A stretch of 64,000 nucleotides of DNA from assembly GCF_004799495.1 (NCBI RefSeq), contig NZ_SSMY01000008.1, positions 1-64,000 on the forward strand. Direction: 5' to 3'. How positions within the stretch are numbered: the first letter of the stretch is position 1; each line of letters opens with the position of its first letter. This document shows positions 54,468-61,952 of this stretch, in pieces. Made by a program: the position numbers and the translations under genes. The notes beneath the pieces are model-generated. The model saw only the letters and a list, made by a program, of their open reading frames with translations, searched no databases and was not told the origin of the DNA. This DNA is from Sphingomonas sp. GTDB taxonomy: Bacteria > Pseudomonadota > Alphaproteobacteria > Sphingomonadales > Sphingomonadaceae.

Positions 54468-54955
54468 CCGGTCTGCTCGTCCATCCCGCAGTGCTCGCCG
54501 CACTTGCATATCTCGCGGTGACCTTGCTGTTCCAGTTCCGCCCGTTCACCACGCGCGCGCAGGGACTCGACTTGCTCGGTATCGTGCCGCGCTGGAAATT
54601 CTTCATTCCGCAGACCGGCCGGTTCGAGGTCGCCATCGAGCTCCGCTGCGGCAGCCACGAGGGCGACCTTGGCGCGTGGACGCCCGTGCGGATATACCCG
54701 CCGCGCCACGCGCTGACGTGGCTGTGGTTTCCCGAACAGCACCGCGCGGCGATGCTGTGGCTGTCGGCGCATCGGGTCGCGGTACGTGCCTCGCGCGGCA
54801 ATCACGCGGGCGCGCCGGAGACGCTCGCCTATCAGACGCTCGTCCGGCACCTGCAGCTGACCGAGCCAGCGCGGAGCAGCGGCTTGTTCCAGTTCGCGCT
54901 GGTTCATCAAGACGATGGCGTCGCGGTGTTCACCTCACGATTGCACGGCAAATGA
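54464..54955 (+). CDS. Uncharacterised membrane-anchored protein in RiPP operon
   Basis: A 163-residue protein starting at a GTG overlapping the DCC stop. One N-terminal membrane segment (VLAALAYLAVTLLFQF) is followed by a soluble domain with strands and a Trp-rich block (ALTWLWFPEQHRAAMLWLSAHR). No known motif. Overlapping genes on both sides (DCC and HTTM) support translation. It may form a three-part module with them. Confidence 0.78.
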   Translation: MTGLLVHPAVLAALAYLAVTLLFQFRPFTTRAQGLDLLGIVPRWKFFIPQTGRFEVAIELRCGSHEGDLGAWTPVRIYPPRHALTWLWFPEQHRAAMLWLSAHRVAVRASRGNHAGAPETLAYQTLVRHLQLTEPARSSGLFQFALVHQDDGVAVFTSRLHGK

Positions 54956-55773
54956 TCGCGCAATTGCTCGCCGACACCGCAGCCGCACTGCCCGCAATGC
55001 GCGTGTTGATCGCGGTGTGGATGCTGCTTGCCGTCGCGCAATGGCTGGTCAACGCGGGGCTGTTCGCATCCGACGGATTGATGCCCTGGTCGGCGCTGGC
55101 GGCGCAACGCGGACGGCCGCGTCTGGCACGGTTCCGGCGCTTCATGTCGGTCGGGCTGTTGCGCACGATCCTGACCGCACAATTGCTCGCCGCGATCGCG
55201 TTGGTGGGGATCGGGACGCCCGGCGTGGCGATCGTGTGCCTGACCGTGCTGATCGCCAGCCATGCGGGGCTGATCGTCCTGAGCGGCGAGTTCTGGGCCG
55301 ACGGTTCGGCCAAGATGGGCATGATCGCGATGACGGGTGCCCTGATGATGACGATCGGCGTGCGCGCGCAGGACCCCGGGATCGTCCTGGCCGGGGTGAT
55401 CGTCGCGGGCGGGCAATTGACGCTGAGCTATGCCGTGGCGGGCTTTTCCAAGCTGGCGATCGGCACATGGCGCAACGGCGGCGAATTGCAGCGCGCGATG
55501 GCGGCCGAGGCGTGGGGGCTTCCGTTCGCGGCGCAACTGACTCGACACCGCGCGATCGCGCTCACCGCCAGTTGGGGGGTGATGCTGCTCGAGGCAGCGT
55601 TCCCGCTCGCGGTACTGGCGCCGATGCCGTGGCTCGTCGCGGCGCTCGCGCTGATGCTGACGTTCCATTTTGCGACCGCGGTTTTCATGGGCCTGAACCT
55701 GTTCCCCTGGGCGTTCGCCGCAACCTATCCCGCGGTGCTCGTGCTGGGCCGGGTGGTGCATGCCGCGCTTTGA
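54952..55773 (+). CDS. HTTM-like multi-span membrane protein
   Basis: A 273-residue integral membrane protein with six to seven helices, starting at the ATG overlapping the preceding stop. ELQRAMAAEAWGLPF and FHFATAVFMGLNLFPWAFAATYPAV follow the pattern of HTTM proteins, bacterial relatives of vitamin-K-dependent carboxylase. Most bacterial HTTM proteins have no shown activity. With the DCC protein it forms a common partnership. Its end overlaps the second kinase by 14 bases. Confidence 0.82.
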   Translation: MIAQLLADTAAALPAMRVLIAVWMLLAVAQWLVNAGLFASDGLMPWSALAAQRGRPRLARFRRFMSVGLLRTILTAQLLAAIALVGIGTPGVAIVCLTVLIASHAGLIVLSGEFWADGSAKMGMIAMTGALMMTIGVRAQDPGIVLAGVIVAGGQLTLSYAVAGFSKLAIGTWRNGGELQRAMAAEAWGLPFAAQLTRHRAIALTASWGVMLLEAAFPLAVLAPMPWLVAALALMLTFHFATAVFMGLNLFPWAFAATYPAVLVLGRVVHAAL

Positions 55774-56599
55774 CGGGCACCGACTGGCGGGGTTCGATCT
55801 GTCGATCGAGAGCGACCGCGACGTGCCCGGCGCGCTACCCGATCGACGGGAAGGCGCCCCTGATCTGCGCATCGTCACGCTACCGGCGCGCGCGCTGAGC
55901 GAGACCGCGCCGGTCTATCGCTGGGCGTCCGATACGCTGACATTCTCGGCGCCGGGGGTCGCGCGCTACGCCTGCCGCCGCGACTCGATCGAGATCGCTG
56001 CCGAGCCGGGCGCCGACGCCGAGATGGTCACGGCCTTGCTGATCGCGACCGCCCTGCCGGCTGTGTGCTGGCTGCGCGGCGGCGCGATGCTGCACGCGGC
56101 AGGCGTCGTCGCGCCGTCGAGCGGCCGAGCGTTGGCCATTGCCGGGCCGTCCGGGGTCGGGAAGTCGACGCTCACCGCGCAGCTTCTGCGCGACGGCGGT
56201 CTGCTGCTGGCGGACGATTCGATCTGTTTGCGGATCGATGACGATCGTGCCGAAGGCACCGGCCTGCCGGGCGGCTATCATGTCGCCGACGATGCGCGCA
56301 GCTTTTGCCCGATTCCCGTCGCGCAGTCACTCCGCGCCGCGACGATCGGCGCAGTGCTCGTGCTGGCCAGGACGGACGGCGCGCCCGCGCTGACTCGGCT
56401 GGACACCGTCGCCGCGCTCGAAAAGCTGTTGGCGAATCAGCACCGTCCGGCGGTGCCTGCGGTGCTCGGGCGCCACGCCGACATGCTCGCGACAATGGCC
56501 TTTATCGCGAGGCATTGCGCGGTATACGAATGGCATCGGCCCTCCGCTGCTTTGGGCATGGCAGAACGCGAAATGCTCGCGCGCGAGGGACTATGGTGA
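55760..56599 (+). CDS. HprK-like kinase 2 of RiPP cluster
   Basis: A 279-residue second HprK-like kinase. The core has MLHAAGVVAPSSGRALAIAGPSGVGKST with Lys135 in the P-loop (129-137), and LLADDSICLRIDDD with paired acidic residues. The rest is only loosely similar to kinase 1, suggesting a different substrate or step. It overlaps the membrane gene by 14 bases and precedes the PqqD-like gene by ten, the same arrangement (kinase next to RRE protein) as in many lasso clusters. It may be the dedicated precursor Ser kinase. Confidence 0.88.
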   Translation: MPRFDGHRLAGFDLSIESDRDVPGALPDRREGAPDLRIVTLPARALSETAPVYRWASDTLTFSAPGVARYACRRDSIEIAAEPGADAEMVTALLIATALPAVCWLRGGAMLHAAGVVAPSSGRALAIAGPSGVGKSTLTAQLLRDGGLLLADDSICLRIDDDRAEGTGLPGGYHVADDARSFCPIPVAQSLRAATIGAVLVLARTDGAPALTRLDTVAALEKLLANQHRPAVPAVLGRHADMLATMAFIARHCAVYEWHRPSAALGMAEREMLAREGLW

Positions 56600-56609
56600 A
56601 GGGGCAGGA

Positions 56610-56885
56610 ATGAGCGATACGGTGTGGGTGCGTAGCGACGATTGGGTCGGGACCGAGGTCGACGGCAGCTATGTCATGGTCAATGTCGAGACCGGCAAAT
56701 ATATCTCGCTCAACGAAACCGCGGCCGCGATCTGGCAAGCGCTCGATACCCCTCAGACCGACGGCCGGATCGGCGCGTATCTAAGCGAGCGATTCGAAAT
56801 TTCGCCGCAGGATTGCGCCACGGCGGTCAGCGACACGCTGGCTACGATGCGCGACATGTCGCTGGTGTCGGCCGAGGCGGCGTAG
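56610..56885 (+). CDS. PqqD-like RiPP recognition element (lasso B1 type)
   Basis: A 91-residue PqqD-family protein: VWVRSDDWVGTEVDGSYVMVNVETGKYISLNETAAAIWQALD covers the winged beta-helix pattern, DGRIGAYLSERFEI the helix 2-3 region. Such stand-alone B1 proteins bind the leader peptide and deliver it to the B2 protease and C cyclase. The leader of the 60364-60510 precursor has the Trp-x-x-Pro...LDV pattern this family recognises. Ten bases after kinase 2. No B2 protein follows; the next gene is a methyltransferase. Confidence 0.93.
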   Translation: MSDTVWVRSDDWVGTEVDGSYVMVNVETGKYISLNETAAAIWQALDTPQTDGRIGAYLSERFEISPQDCATAVSDTLATMRDMSLVSAEAA

Positions 56886-56894
56886 GGCAAAAGG

Positions 56895-57596
56895 ATGAGC
56901 ACGCTGCGCGGCGCCCTGGCGCGAGCCAAGCGCTACGTGCTCGACCCGGTAGCGCGGTCGGAACTGGTCACCCGCGTGCGGTTTGCCCGCGAAGTGCATC
57001 AGGATGTCACGCTGAGCCAGCGCGACCGCTATCCGCTGTTGTTCGGCACGGCACGCGATTTGCTGGCTGATGTGCCGGCGCCGACGATTTTGTCGTTCGG
57101 CTGCTCGGCGGGCGAAGAAGTGCTTTCCTTGCAGGACTATATCCCGGGCGCGACCATCGTGGGCGCGGAGCTCAATCGCGCCCGGTTGCGGCAATGCCGC
57201 CGCTTGCCGCCGCATCCCAACCGAATATTCGTCGAGTCGACCGCCGCCACCATCGCCGCGCATGGGCCGTATGACGCGATTTTCTGCATGGCGGTGCTGA
57301 CTCGGCGGCCGCACACGGTCGAGGCGGAGAACTGGCGCTCGATCCGCGATTTTTATCCGTTCGACCGGTTTGCCGGAACGCTCGGTTTCCTCGCGTCGCA
57401 CTTACGCGCGGGCGGGCTGCTGGTCGTCGAGCACACGCTCTACCGGGTCGAGGATGTCGCCGGCCTGCCGCTGCGCGCGGTCACGGGGCCGGGCACCTAT
57501 CCGGCAAAGGGGCCGCGCTTCGATCCGGCGGGCGACCGGATCGAACCGCAACCGGTTGTCTCGCGCGTTTTCCGTAAGGTTGCCGACACCGGCTAG
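56895..57596 (+). CDS. SAM-dependent methyltransferase in RiPP operon
   Basis: A 233-residue class I methyltransferase. Motif I is LSFGCSAGEEVLSL, the acidic end of strand 2 is VGAELNRARL, motif IV is YDAIFCMAVL and LRAGGLLVVEHTLY follows. It begins nine bases after the PqqD-like gene and its end overlaps the convergent cyclase gene by four bases. In lasso clusters methyltransferases modify the peptide, but the substrate here is unknown. It occupies the place where B2 would be expected. Confidence 0.87.
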   Translation: MSTLRGALARAKRYVLDPVARSELVTRVRFAREVHQDVTLSQRDRYPLLFGTARDLLADVPAPTILSFGCSAGEEVLSLQDYIPGATIVGAELNRARLRQCRRLPPHPNRIFVESTAATIAAHGPYDAIFCMAVLTRRPHTVEAENWRSIRDFYPFDRFAGTLGFLASHLRAGGLLVVEHTLYRVEDVAGLPLRAVTGPGTYPAKGPRFDPAGDRIEPQPVVSRVFRKVADTG

Positions 57597-59344
57597 CGGC
57601 GCGTCCGCCACCATGTCAGCACTTCGGCGTTGATCGCGGTCAACTGGACCACGTTGGCGTCGCCGACATCGTTCGGCCCATGCGTCGCGATCCGTTCAAG
57701 CGCTTGGTCGAGCCAGTCGAGGTCGAGCCATTCGCCCACATCCGCGCGCCGGAACGCCGCGATCCGCGCGCGCGCTTGCGGCGCCTGCCGCTGCAGCCGG
57801 GCGATATGATCGGGCGACGCCGGCATGCCCGTGCGCCGCAGCCGGACCGAATCGGGGAGATGCCCGTCGAGCATGTGGCGCGCCGGGGCGCGATCCACTC
57901 CCTGCCGCGTGAAGAACGACAAGGGCATGCCAGCGAACAGCCGCAACAGCCGCACGTCGCGAAACGGGAAATCCATCCGCAGCGCCCCGGCGTAGAATTC
58001 GTTGGCTTGGCCGAGCGCCTTTTCGATGCCAGGCAAATAGCCCCAAGTGCCGCCCGACGGATCGGCCGGGCTCAGCGGCGGCGGTGTGGCAATCGCGTGA
58101 TCGATCTCGTCGGGCAAATGCGCGAGCCGCTCGGGCGCGAGCCGGACGTGGAACGCACCGGTATCGCTCGGTGCGACCGGCGGCGGCCGGCCACGGATCA
58201 TGCGCCGCGCTACCGCGCGGAGGCGCTGCGCCACCGTCGCACCGGACGCCCGGCCAGTCACGCTCATCTCGCCGTAGGTACCATTGATGAGCAGCGTCGC
58301 GCCGCGCGCGCGTGCCGCGACCTGAAAGGCTTCGGTCAGGCAGTGGCGGTTGGACAGGAACGGCCCGCCGGCACCGGCGATGATATGGTCGGGCGGACGA
58401 TAGGCGTCGGCGTCGAGCGGCGGCACGACGGGGTTGAGCGCAAGACCGAGCGACGCGGCCACCACGTCGGCGAACCCGCGCTCGTCGGCGAGGCCGCTGC
58501 CCGCCGGGGCGACCGAGGTGATCAACTCCAGTGGCTGTCCCGTCGCGCGTTCTTCCGCGGCCAGGCACGCGAGCAGCGAGGAATCGAGCCCGCCGCTCAA
58601 CAGTATCGCCGGCATTGCGGTGCGCGCGCTGCGTTGGCGCAGGATGCGCCGCAGCAGCAGGTCGGCCTCCGCCACCGCATCCTCGAACGTGCCGTGCCGG
58701 CGCGGTTGGGGTGCCAACACCGTCGCCATCTCATGACGAATGCCGCCGGCGGCGATGGTCACGCACTCGGCGGGCGCCAGTTGGCGCACCTGTCTGAGCA
58801 TCGTGCGGCCGCCGCGCCGGCTGCGCAGATCGGCACGACCCACGCCGAACAGAAACCCTGCGGGATCGATCTCGTCGTCGACCCAGGCGAGCCGCGCGAG
58901 CCGCGCGAGATCGGGCGCGACCGCACATCGCCCCCCGGACACCGCAAAGAACACGCGGTCGCGCCGCGCCGCCGACGCCATCAACGTCAACCGCCCCGCT
59001 GGGTCCCAATCGAGCAGCGTCCATTCGCCGAACAGCAGCGCCGGCGTGTCGGCGCCGAACCGCAAAAGGGCGGCGCGCGCCAGTTCCGCAGGTGGCGTCG
59101 CGCGCGACAGCGCGAGGCGATCCGCCATCGCCTCCGGCTCGTCTAGGTCGCCCACCAGCAACGTGATTTGCCCGTTCGCGTCACTGCGATGCACTGCGGC
59201 CGGCGCTTGCTGGTCGATTCCTGCCGCCAAAGCAGCGCCCCGCGGGCCATCGACCGTCAGGCCCATCATCACAGGATCAGCGGCGGCGATCGGGCCGTCG
59301 TCGAGCTGGAACAAACCATACAGGCCGCTGATCGTCGCGGTCAC
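57593..59344 (-). CDS. Asparagine-synthetase-like lasso cyclase (C enzyme)
   Basis: A 583-residue protein of the asparagine synthetase B family. The glutaminase-like N-terminal domain starts MTATISGLYGLFQ, without the catalytic Cys2, so it cannot use glutamine and resembles lasso cyclases. The synthetase domain has the PPi-loop AILLSGGLDSSLLACLAAEE, LINGTYGEMSVTG, and a C-terminal region ending EVLTWWRTRR. In lasso biosynthesis this enzyme adenylates an Asp/Glu side chain and forms the ring amide with residue 1. It runs opposite to the RiPP operon and towards it, and is divergent from the propeller gene across 50 bases. Confidence 0.9.
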   Translation of the reverse strand: MTATISGLYGLFQLDDGPIAAADPVMMGLTVDGPRGAALAAGIDQQAPAAVHRSDANGQITLLVGDLDEPEAMADRLALSRATPPAELARAALLRFGADTPALLFGEWTLLDWDPAGRLTLMASAARRDRVFFAVSGGRCAVAPDLARLARLAWVDDEIDPAGFLFGVGRADLRSRRGGRTMLRQVRQLAPAECVTIAAGGIRHEMATVLAPQPRRHGTFEDAVAEADLLLRRILRQRSARTAMPAILLSGGLDSSLLACLAAEERATGQPLELITSVAPAGSGLADERGFADVVAASLGLALNPVVPPLDADAYRPPDHIIAGAGGPFLSNRHCLTEAFQVAARARGATLLINGTYGEMSVTGRASGATVAQRLRAVARRMIRGRPPPVAPSDTGAFHVRLAPERLAHLPDEIDHAIATPPPLSPADPSGGTWGYLPGIEKALGQANEFYAGALRMDFPFRDVRLLRLFAGMPLSFFTRQGVDRAPARHMLDGHLPDSVRLRRTGMPASPDHIARLQRQAPQARARIAAFRRADVGEWLDLDWLDQALERIATHGPNDVGDANVVQLTAINAEVLTWWRTRR

Positions 59345-59394
59345 CGGCCGCGCCGATCGATTGACGGTGCGAGCGAATTTCCTAGGGAGAATGA

Positions 59395-60315
59395 ATGAAC
59401 GATCCCGTCCGCAAAGCGTCCAACAGCGAGATACGCGCCGCGCTGGCCCGGCTTGCCTACGAGCACGACGAGGTGCGGATCGTCGATCCCGATCTGACCG
59501 GTTGGGAATGGCTGGTCACCACGCATCGCGGCGTCTTCGCGGTTGCCGCGGACCGTGTAAAGCTGGTGCTGCGCGGATGGTTTTTCGGCATCTGCCGGCA
59601 TCGGGACCGGCTGTATGCGTTCGAGAATTGCGGGCACCGAGAGCCGGGATCGAATACCGGCCGGCTGATCCGGCTCGATATCATCGGGGGCGAGCTTACC
59701 GCGCCGCGCGTGCTGGCAACCGGGCTGCACAACAACGGTCATCAGGTTTCGGTGATCGACGGCCTGCTGTGCCTCGTCGATACCGGGAACCAGGCGATTC
59801 GCCGCTACACGCTCGATGGCGAACTCGTCGACGTAAAGCACCCGTTTCCGGTCGCCCCGTTGACCGACGAGACGGGCGCCTATCTCCACATCAATACCGT
59901 CGCCCAGGTCGGCGACCGAATCGGCCTGTTGCTGCACAACGGCAAGGCGCGGCCGGTCAAGAACAGCGAAATCGCCTGGCTCGACGAAAACTGGTCGGTC
60001 GTCGAACGCGTGTTCCTGCCCGGGCACAGCTGTCACGACATCGTCGAGGACGAGCAGGGCCGGTTGTGGCATTCCCTGTCGCGCGATGGCGACATCTTGC
60101 GGTCGGACGGCATGCGGATCCACGTCACCGACGACAAGATGACGCGCGGGATCGCGCTACGGCCGGGTGTGATGGCGGTGGGGATGTCGACGTTCGGCCC
60201 GCGTCATCTGCGCGGTACGCTGAACGGGGATATCGTGATTTTCGACCGCCGCGACTTTAGGCGGTTGCACGAAATAGAAATGCCGGCCGCGCCGGCCGAC
60301 ATCATCGCGATTTGA
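59395..60315 (+). CDS. Uncharacterised beta-propeller-like protein beside lasso cyclase
   Basis: A 306-residue soluble protein with repeated four-strand sheets (RLYAFENCGHRE, GLLCLVDTGNQAIRRYTLDGELVDV, RLWHSLSRDGDILRSDG), a likely six-bladed propeller. No signal peptide. The distribution of HxV and DTGN motifs recalls TIGR03032/DUF4915-type or gluconolactonase-like proteins, but I cannot place it. It starts at ATG 59395 after AGGGAGAATG. It lies between the cyclase and the precursor genes, so an accessory role in the RiPP pathway or host protection is possible. Confidence 0.8.
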   Translation: MNDPVRKASNSEIRAALARLAYEHDEVRIVDPDLTGWEWLVTTHRGVFAVAADRVKLVLRGWFFGICRHRDRLYAFENCGHREPGSNTGRLIRLDIIGGELTAPRVLATGLHNNGHQVSVIDGLLCLVDTGNQAIRRYTLDGELVDVKHPFPVAPLTDETGAYLHINTVAQVGDRIGLLLHNGKARPVKNSEIAWLDENWSVVERVFLPGHSCHDIVEDEQGRLWHSLSRDGDILRSDGMRIHVTDDKMTRGIALRPGVMAVGMSTFGPRHLRGTLNGDIVIFDRRDFRRLHEIEMPAAPADIIAI

Positions 60316-60324
60316 AAGCCTGCG

Positions 60325-60350
60325 CCCCGTCCGGCCAGCGCCGGACGGGG
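60325..60350. terminator. Bidirectional hairpin terminator between propeller and precursor genes
   Basis: Perfect 10-base arms CCCCGTCCGG and CCGGACGGGG around a 6-base loop, ten bases after the propeller stop and 14 bases after the precursor stop on the other strand. Very stable, but with no U-run either way. Confidence 0.7.
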
Positions 60351-60363
60351 TCACAGCGCAAAA

Positions 60364-60510
60364 TTACGAACGCTGGCAGTCGACGTAGGGATTGCCGCCC
60401 ACGTCCGAACCGCGGTTCGGCAGCGCCGAGGTCTCGCGCACGTCCAGCTCACGGATTTCAGGTGCGATCCACGGACGCCGCGCCTCGTTGTTGTTCTTCG
60501 GCTCGTTCAC
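60364..60510 (-). CDS. Lasso-peptide-type RiPP precursor (48 residues)
   Basis: A short minus-strand gene starting at GTG 60510 (AGGGAG about ten bases before) and ending at 60364. The peptide is 48 residues. The leader has WIAPEIRELDVRET: Trp, Pro three residues later, then LDV and a Thr. This matches, residue for residue in spacing, the paeninodin leader (YxxP...LDV..T), where Thr is at -2. Placing Thr at -2 predicts a 20-residue core, ALPNRGSD then VGGNPYVDCQRS, with Ala1 and Asp8 as ring partners, an 8-membered macrolactam. The C-terminal Ser is the kinase target in this class. A Cys lies at core 17. No other copy was found. It is convergent with the propeller gene and divergent from the TPR-oxygenase. 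Confidence 0.87.
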   Translation of the reverse strand: MNEPKNNNEARRPWIAPEIRELDVRETSALPNRGSDVGGNPYVDCQRS

Positions 60511-60550
60511 AGTCCCAATCTCCCTGTTAGATTCGGTTGGTCTTTAACCC

Positions 60551-60578
60551 ACCATAAAACATAAGTGCGGTGGATCAA
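60551..60578 (-). promoter_or_regulatory. Candidate promoter of the precursor gene
   Basis: On the minus strand, TTGATC (60578-60573) and TATGGT (60556-60551) are separated by 16 bases, about 40 bases before the precursor GTG. The surrounding 60530-60620 region is much more AT-rich than the genes. Each element matches four of six consensus bases. Confidence 0.4.
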
Positions 60579-60679
60579 AAGCATAAATCGCCGTCCGAAA
60601 CAATAAGGTACATCAATCCTGCCCGATCTGATCAAACCATGGGTGACCGACGCGGGCCGAGCGTGATAGATGTTTGGCC

Positions 60680-61909
60680 ATGTCGCGCCGCATCAACATC
60701 GAGCTCGAGACCATCAAGCACCTGACCGCGCAGGACGAACTGGCGCTTGTTCAGGCGGCATACGACCGCAATCCTTCGCCGGCGATGCGTTGGCGGCTCG
60801 CCTCGCTCCTGGTGCTGAACGACGATGCGAGGGCAGTCACCGAATTGCTGTGGGGCCGGCCCGACCTGAGCGCTCGCGAGGAAATGACGTTGGCGCAGGC
60901 GTGGCTGGCGCGCGAATCGGCAGAAGGTGACGCTGAAGCGTGCGCCGCGACAAACCGCGCCCTGCCGCTGGCGGAGCATGACGACGAACGCGCCGCCGCG
61001 CTCGCGTTGCGCGCCAAGGCCGAGACGCGGATGGGCGACCGTGACGCCGCGCGCGCCACGCTGACCGCAGCGCTGACGCTCGATCCGCACAACAAAGACG
61101 CGTGCAAACGGCTCGCCACGATCATGCTGGCGGCGGGCGAGACCGACGCGGTGCTCGCGCTCTATGACGATCTGGCGGCCAAGGGCGCCGCACATGCGCG
61201 ATTGTTCACCGCCAAGGCGTTGGCGCATGCCCGCCGCGACGAGCGCGACCAAGTGCGTAGCGTGATGGGCGCAGATGCCTTCTTCCGCGCCGTCAAGCTT
61301 TCGCCACCGCCGGGCTGGGACAGTATCGAGAGCTTCAATGCGGCACTCGCCGAGCAATTGCTGGCGCACCCCGGGTTGCGCTTCGACCGCTACGGCACCG
61401 CATCCGAACTGACGTGGCGAATCGATTCGCCGCTCAGCCGCTCAGCACCCTTGGTGAAGGTGCTGCTCGACCATATCGCCGAGGCCATCAATGCGCATGT
61501 CGAGCGCGTCGGCGGCGCCGATCACCCCTGGGCCGCGGCGCGTCCCAGCGACGCCACGCTCCGCGCGTGGTGCGTCATTACCGAAAGCGACGGGTTCGAG
61601 ACTTGGCACGTCCATCAGTTCGGCTGGCTGAGCGGCGCCTATTACGTCCGCGTCCCCGATTCGATCGCACGCGGCAACAGCAACGCCGGGTGCATCGCGT
61701 TCGGCCTGCCCGAGGACGTGGCGGGCGAGGAAGCGGCCGCCGCCTATGGCACCAAGGTGGTGCGGCCACAGGACGGGTTGTGCCTGATGTTTCCGTCGCA
61801 CACCTATCACCGCACGTTCCCGCACGGGATGCGCGACCGGCGGATCTGTGTCGCGTTCGACCTCAAGCCGCGAATCGCGCTGGCCGACGAGGAAGCGGCG
61901 GCTGCCTGA
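60680..61909 (+). CDS. TPR protein with C-terminal 2OG-Fe(II)-oxygenase-like domain, copy 2
   Basis: A 409-residue paralogue of the protein at 52874-54073, collinear along its whole length: TPR-like helices (LTLDPHNKDACKRLATIML), the hinge PPPGWDSIESFNAALAEQLLAHPGL, the iron-binding ESDGFETWHVHQFGWLSGAYYVRVP and the C-terminal FPSHTYHRTFPHGMRDRRICVAFDL. The ATG at 60680 is used; a TTG at 60674 is less likely. It diverges from the precursor gene across about 170 bases. The duplicate flanking the cluster suggests a second substrate or a local duplication. Confidence 0.87.
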   Translation: MSRRINIELETIKHLTAQDELALVQAAYDRNPSPAMRWRLASLLVLNDDARAVTELLWGRPDLSAREEMTLAQAWLARESAEGDAEACAATNRALPLAEHDDERAAALALRAKAETRMGDRDAARATLTAALTLDPHNKDACKRLATIMLAAGETDAVLALYDDLAAKGAAHARLFTAKALAHARRDERDQVRSVMGADAFFRAVKLSPPPGWDSIESFNAALAEQLLAHPGLRFDRYGTASELTWRIDSPLSRSAPLVKVLLDHIAEAINAHVERVGGADHPWAAARPSDATLRAWCVITESDGFETWHVHQFGWLSGAYYVRVPDSIARGNSNAGCIAFGLPEDVAGEEAAAAYGTKVVRPQDGLCLMFPSHTYHRTFPHGMRDRRICVAFDLKPRIALADEEAAAA

Positions 61910-61952
61910 TCGCGTGGAGGGCGCTACCCGACCTAACCCATCGAAGCTGCGA

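Noticed and set aside
56895..57596. A B2 lasso protease
   Set aside because: The sequence has a clear SAM-binding motif (FGCSAGEE) and no Cys-His-Asp transglutaminase pattern.
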